Shown: piece after piece, positions 27,141-35,920 of the stretch | Position numbering within the stretch: the first letter of the stretch is position 1 | Layout of the letters: every line of letters begins with the position of its first letter | Assembly (NCBI RefSeq): GCF_015711605.1 | Contig: NZ_JABTEZ010000001.1 | Location: forward strand, 2,322,001-2,386,000 | Direction of reading: 5' to 3' | DNA: 64,000 nucleotides | Source: Planomonospora sp. ID67723 | Lineage (GTDB): Bacteria > Actinomycetota > Actinomycetes > Streptosporangiales > Streptosporangiaceae | Program-made: the position numbers and the translations under genes | The notes under the pieces: model-generated | The model's database searches: none | The model's input: the letters and a program-made list of their open reading frames with translations, nothing else | Told to the model about the DNA's origin: nothing

Positions 27141-27911
27141 GTGAGCGATCGGAACCCCTACGGCATCGACGTGAGCACGGCCAACGTCGCGCGGATCTAC
27201 GACTACATGCTCGGCGGGAAGGACAACTTCGCCGCCGACCGCGCGGCCGCCGGGCAGATCCTCAAGGCGTTTCCCGAGTCGCGTGAGGGAGTGCAGCTCA
27301 ACCGGGAGTTCCTCGGCAACGCGGTGCGCCACCTCGCCGCCGAGGAGGGGATCCGCCAGTTCGTCGACATCGGCGCGGGCCTGCCCACCCAGAAGAACGT
27401 GCACCAGGTCGCGCACGAGACCGATCCCGCGGCTCGCACGGTCTACGTCGACAACGATCCGGTCGTGTGCGTGCACGGCAGGGCGCTGCTGGCAGGCGCT
27501 CCGACGGTCGCCATGGTCGAGGGCGACCTGCGCGCCCCGGAGGACGTCTGGGCCAAGGCGGCGGAGACCGGCCTGATCGACCGCGAGGAGCCGGTCGCGG
27601 TCCTCATGGTCGCGATCCTGCACTTCCTCGACGACCCCTACACCGAGGTCGCCAAGGTGCGGGAGATGCTGGCCCCGGGCAGCTTCCTGGTGATCACCCA
27701 CCTGTCGATGGCCGAGCGGCGGGCCAAGGACACCGACACGGTGAAGGGCGTCTACTCCCGGGCGAACTCGGGAGTGGTCCCGCGGACGGTGGACGAGATC
27801 AAGCACTTCTTCGGTGACTTCGAGCTCCTGGACAACACGACGTTCATCTCCCCCGGAGCGCTGGAGCGCATGGCGATCCTCGGCTGGGGCGGGGTCGGCC
27901 GCAAGCGCTGA
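27141..27911 (+). CDS. SAM-dependent methyltransferase, DUF574 family
   Basis: A 256-residue protein of the actinomycete DUF574 (methyltransferase_19) family. Diagnostic stretches are NVARIYDYMLGGKDNFAADR near the N-terminus, QFVDIGAGLPTQKNVHQVA as the SAM-binding motif, VYVDNDPVV, and a C-terminal region ending LGWGGVGRKR. Members are numerous in mycelial actinomycetes; none I know has a proven substrate. GTG 27141, with GAGGTGG upstream, is preferred to GTG 27132. It stands alone between a palindromic operator-like site and a strong terminator. Confidence 0.9.
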   Translation: MSDRNPYGIDVSTANVARIYDYMLGGKDNFAADRAAAGQILKAFPESREGVQLNREFLGNAVRHLAAEEGIRQFVDIGAGLPTQKNVHQVAHETDPAARTVYVDNDPVVCVHGRALLAGAPTVAMVEGDLRAPEDVWAKAAETGLIDREEPVAVLMVAILHFLDDPYTEVAKVREMLAPGSFLVITHLSMAERRAKDTDTVKGVYSRANSGVVPRTVDEIKHFFGDFELLDNTTFISPGALERMAILGWGGVGRKR

Positions 27912-27952
27912 GGGCACGGTCCGCGGAACCGGACGGCGGGCGCGGGACGCGA

Positions 27953-27988
27953 GAAGGGCCGGCCCCCGGCGGTGGGGTCCGGCCCTTC
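27953..27988. terminator. Bidirectional terminator
   Basis: GAAGGGCCGG pairs with CCGGCCCTTC (10 bp), extended inward by CCCC/GGGG with one bulged base. It lies between the convergent methyltransferase and acidic-protein genes. Confidence 0.75.
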
Positions 27989-27998
27989 GTCTTCGCCA

Positions 27999-28328
27999 TC
28001 AGTGGTCGTGGTCGTGCTCGTCGTCCTCGTCGGAGGGGCCGTCGGAGGGCTCGACGCCCAGCACGGCCTCGCGGGGCTCAACCTGGTCAACGTGCTCGAT
28101 CAGCCCCAGCACGTGGTCCGGCTCGATCAGCCACTGCAGCGCCGTCGCGCCGGTCTCGTCGGCGGAGACCATCTCCGCCTGCTCCCTGCGCTCGTCGTCG
28201 TCCAGATCGGCGTCAGGGTGCTCGATCTCCTTCAGCGCGGCGGCCTGGAGGGCGCCGATGTCCTGGACCTCCACGGTCAGCTCGACCGTGAGACGGAGAT
28301 AGCGTTCGGTGCCCAATTCATCGCTCAT
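27999..28328 (-). CDS. Small acidic protein of unknown function
   Basis: A 109-residue protein, predicted alpha/beta in its first 80 residues (YLRLTVELTVEVQDIGALQA, then a helix), ending in a very acidic histidine-bearing tail, SDEDDEHDHDH. The tail could bind divalent metal, but nothing else supports that. It has no signal peptide. ATG 28328 is chosen over a TTG two codons upstream. It lies 38 bp upstream of ung on the same strand order (this gene is downstream of ung). Confidence 0.6.
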   Translation of the reverse strand: MSDELGTERYLRLTVELTVEVQDIGALQAAALKEIEHPDADLDDDERREQAEMVSADETGATALQWLIEPDHVLGLIEHVDQVEPREAVLGVEPSDGPSDEDDEHDHDH

Positions 28329-28366
28329 GGTCAAGGATCCTAGTGCCCCGCGCGGGTGCGATCAGC

Positions 28367-29044
28367 CTACGGCAGCTTCCAGTCCACCGGAGCCGCGCCC
28401 TGCTTCTCCAGCAGCTGGTTCGCACGGCTGAACGGGCGCGAGCCGAAGAACCCGCTGCGCGCCGAGAGCGGGCTCGGGTGGGCCGACTCGACGGTCGGCA
28501 CGTCACCGAGCATCGGCACGAGAGAGCGGGCGTCCTTGCCCCACAGGATCGCCACCAGCGGCTTGTCGCGGGCCACCAGCGCCTTGATGGCCTGCTCGGT
28601 GACGGCCTCCCAGCCCTTGCCCCGGTGCGAGGCGGGCTTGCCCGGCATGACGGTGAGCACCCGGTTGAGCAGCAGCACACCGTGCTCGGCCCACGGGGTC
28701 AGGTCGCCGTTGCTCGGCATCGGCAGGCCGAGGTCCTCGGTGAGCTCCTTGTAGATGTTGCGCAGGCTGCCCGGGATCGGCCGCACGTCGGCGGCGACGG
28801 AGAAGCTCAGCCCGATCGGGTGCCCCGGCGTCGGGTAGGGGTCCTGGCCGACGATCAGCACCTTGACCTGGTCGAAGGGCTGTTTGAAGGCGCGGAGCAC
28901 ATTGTCCCCGGAGGGGAGGTACTGCCTGCCCTCGGCGACCTCCTTCCGGAGGAAGTCGCCCATTTCGGCGATCTTGTCTGCGACGGGTTCCAGGGCCTTG
29001 GCCCACCCGGATTCAACGAGTTCGTTCAGCGGTCGTCCGGCCAT
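28367..29044 (-). CDS. ung: Uracil-DNA glycosylase, family 1
   Basis: A 225-residue repair enzyme that excises uracil from DNA. The catalytic water-activating Asp68 lies in GQDPYP (66-71) and the minor-groove loop HPSPLSA near 194; the GLSFSV uracil pocket is also present. Length and motifs match family 1. ATG 29044 gives the usual [10 protein letters not shown] beginning; ATG 29074 is in frame but has no ribosome binding site. The small acidic protein gene lies immediately downstream. Confidence 0.95.
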   Translation of the reverse strand: MAGRPLNELVESGWAKALEPVADKIAEMGDFLRKEVAEGRQYLPSGDNVLRAFKQPFDQVKVLIVGQDPYPTPGHPIGLSFSVAADVRPIPGSLRNIYKELTEDLGLPMPSNGDLTPWAEHGVLLLNRVLTVMPGKPASHRGKGWEAVTEQAIKALVARDKPLVAILWGKDARSLVPMLGDVPTVESAHPSPLSARSGFFGSRPFSRANQLLEKQGAAPVDWKLP

Positions 29045-29183
29045 GCCCGGCACCCTATCGGGATCTACCGACATTACGGGGAGGTACGTGTCACTCCGCG
29101 AAGCCGGTCCCGCGCGGCCCCGAGGCTCCGGTACGGCGGGCACTGGGAGTGCGGCCACGCCGTACCGGAACCGCCCCCGCGGC

Positions 29184-29217
29184 GCCCGGCGGTGGGGCGT
29201 TCGCCCCACCGCCGGGC
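29184..29217. terminator. Terminator of the sugar ABC operon
   Basis: Perfect 15-bp inverted repeat (29184-29198 with 29203-29217) and a 4-nt GTTC loop, 45 bp past the stop codon of the last permease gene on the minus strand. Confidence 0.75.
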
Positions 29218-29262
29218 ACGTCCCGATTCACCTGTCACGTCATCAGGGTCACGTCATCGGGA

Positions 29263-30138
29263 TCACTTCACCGAGCCCGCCATCATTCCCTGCACGAAGT
29301 AGCGCTGGAAGGCGAAGAACAGGATCAGCGGGATGATCAGCGACAGGAAGGCGCCCGGCGCGAGGATGTCGACGTTGGTTCCGAACTGCCGCATCTGGGA
29401 CTGGAGGGCCTTGGTCATCGGCTGGTTCTCGCTGTTGGCGAAGACCAGGGCGACGAGCAGGTCGTTCCAGACCCAGAGGAACTGGAAGATGCCGAGTGAG
29501 GCGACCGCCGGCTTGGCCAGCGGGAACACCACCGTCGAGAAGATCTTCCACTCGCCCGCGCCGTCCATCCGCGCCGCCTCCAGGAGCGAGCGGGGGATGC
29601 CCGCGAAGAAGTTGCGCAGCAGGAAGATGGCGAAGGGGAGCCCGAAGGCCACGTGGAACAGGACCACGCCCGGGATGGAGCCGAAGATGCCGAACGTGCC
29701 GTACAGCTTCGCGATCGGGATGAGCGCGATCTGGATCGGCACCACCAGCAGGCCGACCACCACCAGGAACAGCGCGTCCCTGCCGGGGAACTCCATCCAG
29801 GCGAAGGCGTAGGCGGCCATCGCCGCGATGCCGATCACCAGGACCGTCGCGGGCACCGTGATGAACACGGTGTTCCAGAACGAGGCGGTGAACCCGGTGG
29901 CGAGCAGGTCGGTGTAGTTCTTCAGGGTGAACTCGGCCGGTTTGGTGAACGCGGTCCACCAGCCGCTGGAGTTGTTGGCGGTCTCCTGCCGCATCGAGAC
30001 AACGAACAGGCCGAGGGTGGGGACCAGCCAGAACACGCCGACCAGCACGAGCAGGGCCTGGACCGCGCCGCCGCCGACCCGGTCGACGATCCGGCCGAGG
30101 CCGCTGCGCGGCGGCGTGCCGAGAGTGGAGGTCGTCAC
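29263..30138 (-). CDS. Sugar ABC transporter permease (MalG/AglG type)
   Basis: A 291-residue inner-membrane permease with six helices. The first is ALLVLVGVFWLVPTLGLFVVS, preceded by a short cytoplasmic N-terminus. The EAA loop that contacts the ATPase reads LLEAARMDGAGEWKIFSTVV. The tail FQRYFVQGMMAGSVK is typical of CUT1 alpha-glucoside permeases. GTG 30138 overlaps the upstream permease stop by 4 nt (GTGA) and follows GGAGGG, so the two are translationally coupled. No ATPase gene is in the operon; a shared MsiK-type ATPase elsewhere is likely. Confidence 0.9.
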   Translation of the reverse strand: MTTSTLGTPPRSGLGRIVDRVGGGAVQALLVLVGVFWLVPTLGLFVVSMRQETANNSSGWWTAFTKPAEFTLKNYTDLLATGFTASFWNTVFITVPATVLVIGIAAMAAYAFAWMEFPGRDALFLVVVGLLVVPIQIALIPIAKLYGTFGIFGSIPGVVLFHVAFGLPFAIFLLRNFFAGIPRSLLEAARMDGAGEWKIFSTVVFPLAKPAVASLGIFQFLWVWNDLLVALVFANSENQPMTKALQSQMRQFGTNVDILAPGAFLSLIIPLILFFAFQRYFVQGMMAGSVK

Positions 30139-31673
30139 TGGTTGTCCCTCCTGAACCGCCGGATGTTGAGGATCATGAAGGGGAGCACGAGGATCAGCAG
30201 GAAGATGGCCAGTGCGCTGCCCAGTCCCTGGTTCCCGCCGCCGCCGAACGAGACCCGCCACATCTCCAGTGCGATCACGTTGGCGTTCGGCTGCACCGAT
30301 CCCGGCGCGATGACGAAGACCAGGTCGAAGACCTTCAGCGTGTTGATGATCATCGTGACGAACACGACGAGCAGCACGGGGGAGAGCAGCGGGACGGTGA
30401 TCCGGCGGAACACCTGCCACTCGGTGGCGCCGTCGATGCGGGCGGCCTCCAGCGCGTCGCGCGGGATGGCCGACAGACCCGCCGCGATCAGCACCATGGC
30501 GAACCCCGCCCACACCCAGACGAACGCGCCGATGATCGCCGGGGTGATCAGCGTCGGGCCGAGCCAGCTGAGGCCGTTGAAGGGCGCCTCGAAGTTCGGC
30601 TGCGGGAGCCGTACGACGTAGTCGCCCGGGGCGAGCCCGGCGAACCGGAAGGTCCCGTTCGCCTCGGTGGTGGCCGTCGCCTTGACGGCGCCGTCCTGCA
30701 CGGCCTCGACCGTCATCCCGGCCAGGCCCTTCTCGTTGCCGTCCACCTGGTTGGCCTGCCCGCCGCCGCCCTGGGTGAAGTCGGACCAGACGGTCCCGGC
30801 CAGCTCGCCGGGGCCCGGCCGGGCCGGTGCCGCCGCCGCGGCCGCGGTCAGGTCGGCGGGTTTGATGCCGACCAGCGGGATGAGCACCGCCTGTCCCGGC
30901 CGGGCGGGCTGCCGGGTCACCACCGCGCCGCCCTGCGCGACGACCGGGGCGGCGTCGCCCCCCCTCGGCCTGGCGTCCGGGTAGCCGGAGCCGGAGCCGA
31001 AGACGTCCCGGACCGAGGTGATCACGGCGTTGGCCACGCCGCGGTCCGGATCCTGCTCGTAGACCAGGCGGAAGATGACGCCGGAGGCCATCAGGGAGAC
31101 CGCCATGGGCATGAACACGATCAGCTTGAACGCGGTCGCCCAGCGGATCCGCTCGGTGAGCACCGCGAAGATCAGGCCCATCACGGTGACCAGCAGGGGG
31201 GCGACCACCACCCAGATCAGGTTGTTCCTGATGGTGGTCAGGGTGGAGGCGTCGGTGAAGATCGCCGTGTAGTTCTCCACGCCGACGAAGGAGCGCTCGT
31301 TCGCGTCGTAGAGGCTCCGGTAGATCGAGTAGATGATCGGGTAGATCACCATCGCGCCGAGCAGCAGCATGCCCGGGAGCAGGAACCAGATCGCCAGCCC
31401 CGGCGGCGGGCCGAGCCGGGAGGCCCCGCGGGGCGCCGCCTCCGGAGCGGCCGGTCCGGCGGTGGCGATCTCAGGTTTGGCCGCCGGGGCGGACGGGTCT
31501 TCGGAACGGACGTCGGACAGCGCTGGGTGCACGTGCCCGTCGTCGTCCCCGGGGACCGGCCCGGCCGGGGGTGAGGGGGTGTCGCTGGATGTCTCGTGCG
31601 GTCCGGGAGAGGCCCCGCGGGCGGCGTCGCCGCCGTCCCGCGGGCCCTGCGGGCCGTCTAACCGGTCGGTCAC
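30135..31673 (-). CDS. Sugar ABC permease (MalF/AglF type) with inserted extracellular domain
   Basis: A 512-residue permease, about 200 longer than usual. The N-terminal 85 residues are a disordered Pro/Ala/Asp-rich cytoplasmic tail. Helices lie near 93-121, 151-174 and 181-206. Residues 208-370 then form an insertion in what should be the extracytoplasmic loop before helix 4. It includes an Ala/Pro linker and, at about 291-358, a beta-sandwich of the carboxypeptidase-regulatory/Cna-B kind (KGLAGMTVEAVQDG ... GTFRFAGLAPGDYVVRLP). The EAA loop LEAARIDGATEWQVFRRI follows at 408-425. The insertion is analogous in position to the P2 loop of E. coli MalF, which touches the binding protein. Confidence 0.9.
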   Translation of the reverse strand: MTDRLDGPQGPRDGGDAARGASPGPHETSSDTPSPPAGPVPGDDDGHVHPALSDVRSEDPSAPAAKPEIATAGPAAPEAAPRGASRLGPPPGLAIWFLLPGMLLLGAMVIYPIIYSIYRSLYDANERSFVGVENYTAIFTDASTLTTIRNNLIWVVVAPLLVTVMGLIFAVLTERIRWATAFKLIVFMPMAVSLMASGVIFRLVYEQDPDRGVANAVITSVRDVFGSGSGYPDARPRGGDAAPVVAQGGAVVTRQPARPGQAVLIPLVGIKPADLTAAAAAAPARPGPGELAGTVWSDFTQGGGGQANQVDGNEKGLAGMTVEAVQDGAVKATATTEANGTFRFAGLAPGDYVVRLPQPNFEAPFNGLSWLGPTLITPAIIGAFVWVWAGFAMVLIAAGLSAIPRDALEAARIDGATEWQVFRRITVPLLSPVLLVVFVTMIINTLKVFDLVFVIAPGSVQPNANVIALEMWRVSFGGGGNQGLGSALAIFLLILVLPFMILNIRRFRRDNQ

Positions 31674-31685
31674 GGCCTGTCCCCT

Positions 31686-33008
31686 CTACTTCCAGGCCTT
31701 CTCGGCCTCGGCTTCGAGCTTGCTCTGGACGCCCTTGATGTCGGACGGGTCGCGCACGAAGTCCTGCAGGAGCTTCCACTCGCCCTTGCCGTCGGTGCCG
31801 CCGAAGGCGCTGGGCGCGAGGTCGGACATGTCATAGCGGACCGACTCGCCCGCGGAGATGATCGTCTGGGCGAGCTGCTTGGTCAGTTCGCTCGGATAGT
31901 TGTCCGGGGAGACGTTGCGGTTGGGCGACAGGTAGCCGGGGAGCTTGGCCCAGACCTCACCGCCCTCCTTGGAGGCGAGGTACTCCAGCAGCGCCATCGC
32001 GCCCTTGGAGTCCTTCAGCGCCACCGCGATGTCGCCGCCCAGCACGACCGGCTCGGTCTCGCCGGCCTTCGGGAACGGGAAGTACTTGGCCTCCTCGCCG
32101 AGCTTGGCGCCCGACTCCTCGGCCGTGGTGCCCACGAAGTCGGCCTCGATGACCATGGCGGCCTTGTCCTGGCCGTAGACCTGGGTCACACAGGTCGGGA
32201 AGTCGGTCTGCAGGGCACCGGAGTTCCCGCCGAGCAGGAACTCCTTCTTGCCGGTGAGCTGCGCGATCTTCTCCAGCGCGGTGGTCACGCTCGGGTCGGT
32301 CCACGGGATCTCGTGCTTGGAGAGCTTGGCGTAGTTCTCCGGGCCCGCGGTGGACAGGTAGACGTTCTCGAACAGGTCGGTCAGGGTCCAGCCGGAGGCC
32401 CCGCACAGGGCGAACGGCGCGGTACCGGAGTCGGCCACCGTCTGGGCGGTCTGCACGAGCTCGTCCCAGGTGGTCGGCGGCTGCACCCCGGCGTCGGAGA
32501 AGGCCTGGTCGCGGTACCAGATGAGGGACTTGTGGGCCGCCTTCACCAGCACGCCGTAGACCTGGCCGTCGGCTGAGCCCAGTTCCTTCCAGTACGGGGT
32601 GTAGTTCTCGTCGATCTGCTTGGTCACCTCGGCGGTGAGCGGCTTGAGCGCCTTCTGGTCGGCGTACTGCTGGACCAGGCCGGGCTGGGGCAGGATCGCG
32701 ACGTCCGGCGGGCTGCCGCCCTGGATCCGCGGGCCGAGGAAGGCGCCGGTGTCCTCGCCGGTGGAGGTGTAGGTGACCTTGGCGCCGGTCTTGGCCGAGA
32801 AGGCGTCGAGGACCTTCTGGAAGTTGGCCTCCTCGGGGCCCGTCCACTTGGCGGCGACCTCGATGGTCGTCCCCTCCAGCGTCTTGCCCCCGGCGGGGGC
32901 GGAGGCGCTGCCGGTCGCCGCCGGAGGCGTCGTCCCGGACTCGCCGCTGCATGCGGCGAGGGCGATCGCCAGCCCTGCCGTCGTGACTATGGCCATGGTT
33001 TTGCGCAT
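31686..33008 (-). CDS. Sugar-binding lipoprotein of the ABC transporter
   Basis: A 440-residue family 1 solute-binding protein. The lipobox LAAC places the lipidated cysteine at residue 20; a Ser/Thr/Ala/Pro spacer follows. The mature part resembles AglE-like alpha-glucoside binding proteins (TWDELVQTAQTVADSGTAPF, GYLSPNRNVS). It lies 12 nt upstream of the large permease gene, so it is the primary binding subunit of this importer. Confidence 0.9.
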   Translation of the reverse strand: MRKTMAIVTTAGLAIALAACSGESGTTPPAATGSASAPAGGKTLEGTTIEVAAKWTGPEEANFQKVLDAFSAKTGAKVTYTSTGEDTGAFLGPRIQGGSPPDVAILPQPGLVQQYADQKALKPLTAEVTKQIDENYTPYWKELGSADGQVYGVLVKAAHKSLIWYRDQAFSDAGVQPPTTWDELVQTAQTVADSGTAPFALCGASGWTLTDLFENVYLSTAGPENYAKLSKHEIPWTDPSVTTALEKIAQLTGKKEFLLGGNSGALQTDFPTCVTQVYGQDKAAMVIEADFVGTTAEESGAKLGEEAKYFPFPKAGETEPVVLGGDIAVALKDSKGAMALLEYLASKEGGEVWAKLPGYLSPNRNVSPDNYPSELTKQLAQTIISAGESVRYDMSDLAPSAFGGTDGKGEWKLLQDFVRDPSDIKGVQSKLEAEAEKAWK

Positions 33009-33096
33009 GGTGAACAGACCTCCTGTGCGTGGGTGAATCCCTGAAGTGCTCAGCGGGAGAGGGGATGACGGCTCGCCGGGAGGATCGCCCCCGGGT

Positions 33097-34365
<1,269 letters not shown>

Positions 34366-34464
34366 CTGTGACCTCCAGGTTTCGAGGCGGTTACATACGT
34401 GTTAGGTATCTGCATTCATGTTATGCACAGCGCTAATGTGGACGTCAACGGATAAGCCCGTAAC

Positions 34465-34481
34465 GCTCACATAACGTGAGC
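34465..34481. promoter_or_regulatory. Palindrome before the padR gene
   Basis: GCTCAC-ATAAC-GTGAGC, a perfect 6-bp inverted repeat ending just before the ribosome binding site of the PadR gene. The intergenic stretch to the divergent lipoprotein gene is unusually AT-rich and has further short dyads (ATAC/GTAT, GCAT/ATGC). Autoregulation by the PadR protein is the simplest reading. Confidence 0.5.
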
Positions 34482-34498
34482 ACGAGGAGGAGGTGAGC

Positions 34499-35005
34499 GT
34501 GCGGCCGTTCCTGCTGGCGCTCCTCGCGAAGGAACCTGCCCACGGATACGAGCTCAAACAGGCGCTTGAACAGATCTTTGGCAGTGCCTACCCCTCACCG
34601 AACATCGGGCAGATCTACGTGACGCTCGGCCGTCTGGAGAAGGACGGCCTGGTGCGCGCGGTGGACGTCGAGCAGTCCAACCGGCCGAACAAGAAGGTTT
34701 ACTACCTGACCGCCGCGGGCCGGGAGGCCCTCGACGACTGGGCCGACGAGCCCTCCGAGGGACCGCGGGTCCGCGACGAGTTCTTCATGAAGCTCGTGCT
34801 GGCCCCGATGACCGGAATCGCCGACCGGATGACGCTGATCAGCCGTCAGCGCCGCCACTACCTCGGGCTCATGCGCGACCTCAACGAGATCGCCGAGCGG
34901 ACCCCCGGAGAGGACCGGGTCGCGCTCCTGCTGATCGAGGGGGCCATGCTGCACCTGCAGGCGGACCTCGACTGGCTCGAACGCTGCCAGGAGGATCTCA
35001 GTTGA
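34499..35005 (+). CDS. PadR-family transcriptional regulator
   Basis: A 168-residue repressor. The N-terminal winged helix is clear (LLALLAKEPAHGYELKQALE, then YVTLGRLEKDGLV) and the C-terminal helical dimerisation part (FFMKLVLAP ... LDWLERCQEDL) is complete. I chose GTG 34499 because AGGAGG lies 8 nt upstream; GTG 34493 would sit directly on the ribosome binding site. It heads a padR-ABC ATPase-FtsX permease cluster, the usual arrangement for PadR-controlled drug or peptide exporters. Confidence 0.9.
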   Translation: MRPFLLALLAKEPAHGYELKQALEQIFGSAYPSPNIGQIYVTLGRLEKDGLVRAVDVEQSNRPNKKVYYLTAAGREALDDWADEPSEGPRVRDEFFMKLVLAPMTGIADRMTLISRQRRHYLGLMRDLNEIAERTPGEDRVALLLIEGAMLHLQADLDWLERCQEDLS

Positions 35006-35063
35006 GCCGGGAGGACGGGCGACCGGTGAGCAGGAGCGGACCCGACACAGTGAGTGAGGACCA

Positions 35064-35810
35064 GTGAGCGCGGATCCCGTGATCAACACGGTCAACCTCG
35101 TCAAGATCTACCAGAACGGCGGCGTGCCGGTGCCTGCCGTACGAGGGGTGGACCTGCGGGTGGAGCGGGGGGAGTTCGTCGCGATCATGGGCCCCTCCGG
35201 CTCGGGGAAGTCCACGCTGGTGCACATGCTCGGCGGCCTGGACGTCCGGACCAGCGGTGAGATCTGGCTGGACGGCAAGCGGGCCGACACGCTGGGCGAG
35301 AGCGCCTGGGCGCTGCTCCGCCGGCAGAAGATCGGCTTCGTCTTCCAGTTCTTCAACCTGGTCACCAACATGACCGTCGCGGACAACGTCGAGCTGCCCG
35401 CGCTGCTCGCGGGGGCGTCCCCGCGCGAGGCCCGTGAACGCCGCGAGCACCTGCTGGGCGCGCTGGGGCTCACCGGCCGCGCCGACGCCGCCCCCGCCCA
35501 GCTCGCCGGCGGTGAGCAGCAGCGGGTCGCCCTGGCCCGCGCCCTGGCCAACCGGCCCAGCCTGCTCCTGGCCGACGAGCCCACCGGCAACCTGGACAGC
35601 CGCAACACGCGCGACGTGCTGGGGCTGCTCGGCGAGGTCCACCGTGACGGCCAGACGATCGTCCTGGTCACCCACGACGCCCGCGTGGCCAGTCTCGCCG
35701 ACCGCGTCGTCTCCCTCCTCGACGGCCAGATCGTCGACGACGGCGCCGTCAGAGCCCCCCGCCGCCGCCCCAGGGGCACCGCCGGCGACGTGGTCGAGCT
35801 GAGGGGCTGA
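35064..35810 (+). CDS. ABC transporter ATP-binding protein (MacB/LolD type)
   Basis: A 248-residue ATPase. Walker A GPSGSGKST (43-51), Q-loop FVFQFFNLV, signature LAGGEQQR (LSGGEQQR in most relatives), Walker B LLLADEPTGNLD and switch VTHDARVA are all present. It partners with the FtsX-type permease 110 bp downstream. Such type VII exporters move lipoproteins, peptides or antibiotics outward, or act as mechanotransmitters. Confidence 0.95.
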   Translation: MSADPVINTVNLVKIYQNGGVPVPAVRGVDLRVERGEFVAIMGPSGSGKSTLVHMLGGLDVRTSGEIWLDGKRADTLGESAWALLRRQKIGFVFQFFNLVTNMTVADNVELPALLAGASPREARERREHLLGALGLTGRADAAPAQLAGGEQQRVALARALANRPSLLLADEPTGNLDSRNTRDVLGLLGEVHRDGQTIVLVTHDARVASLADRVVSLLDGQIVDDGAVRAPRRRPRGTAGDVVELRG

Positions 35811-35920
35811 CGTCCGGTGAAGACGCGTGCGCCCGCTCGCGCCCGATGCGGGGCCGAAGCCAGGAGCGGGGACAGGACCGGCGGCAGGACCGGGGGCAGG
35901 GCTATGAGCGGAGCGGGACG

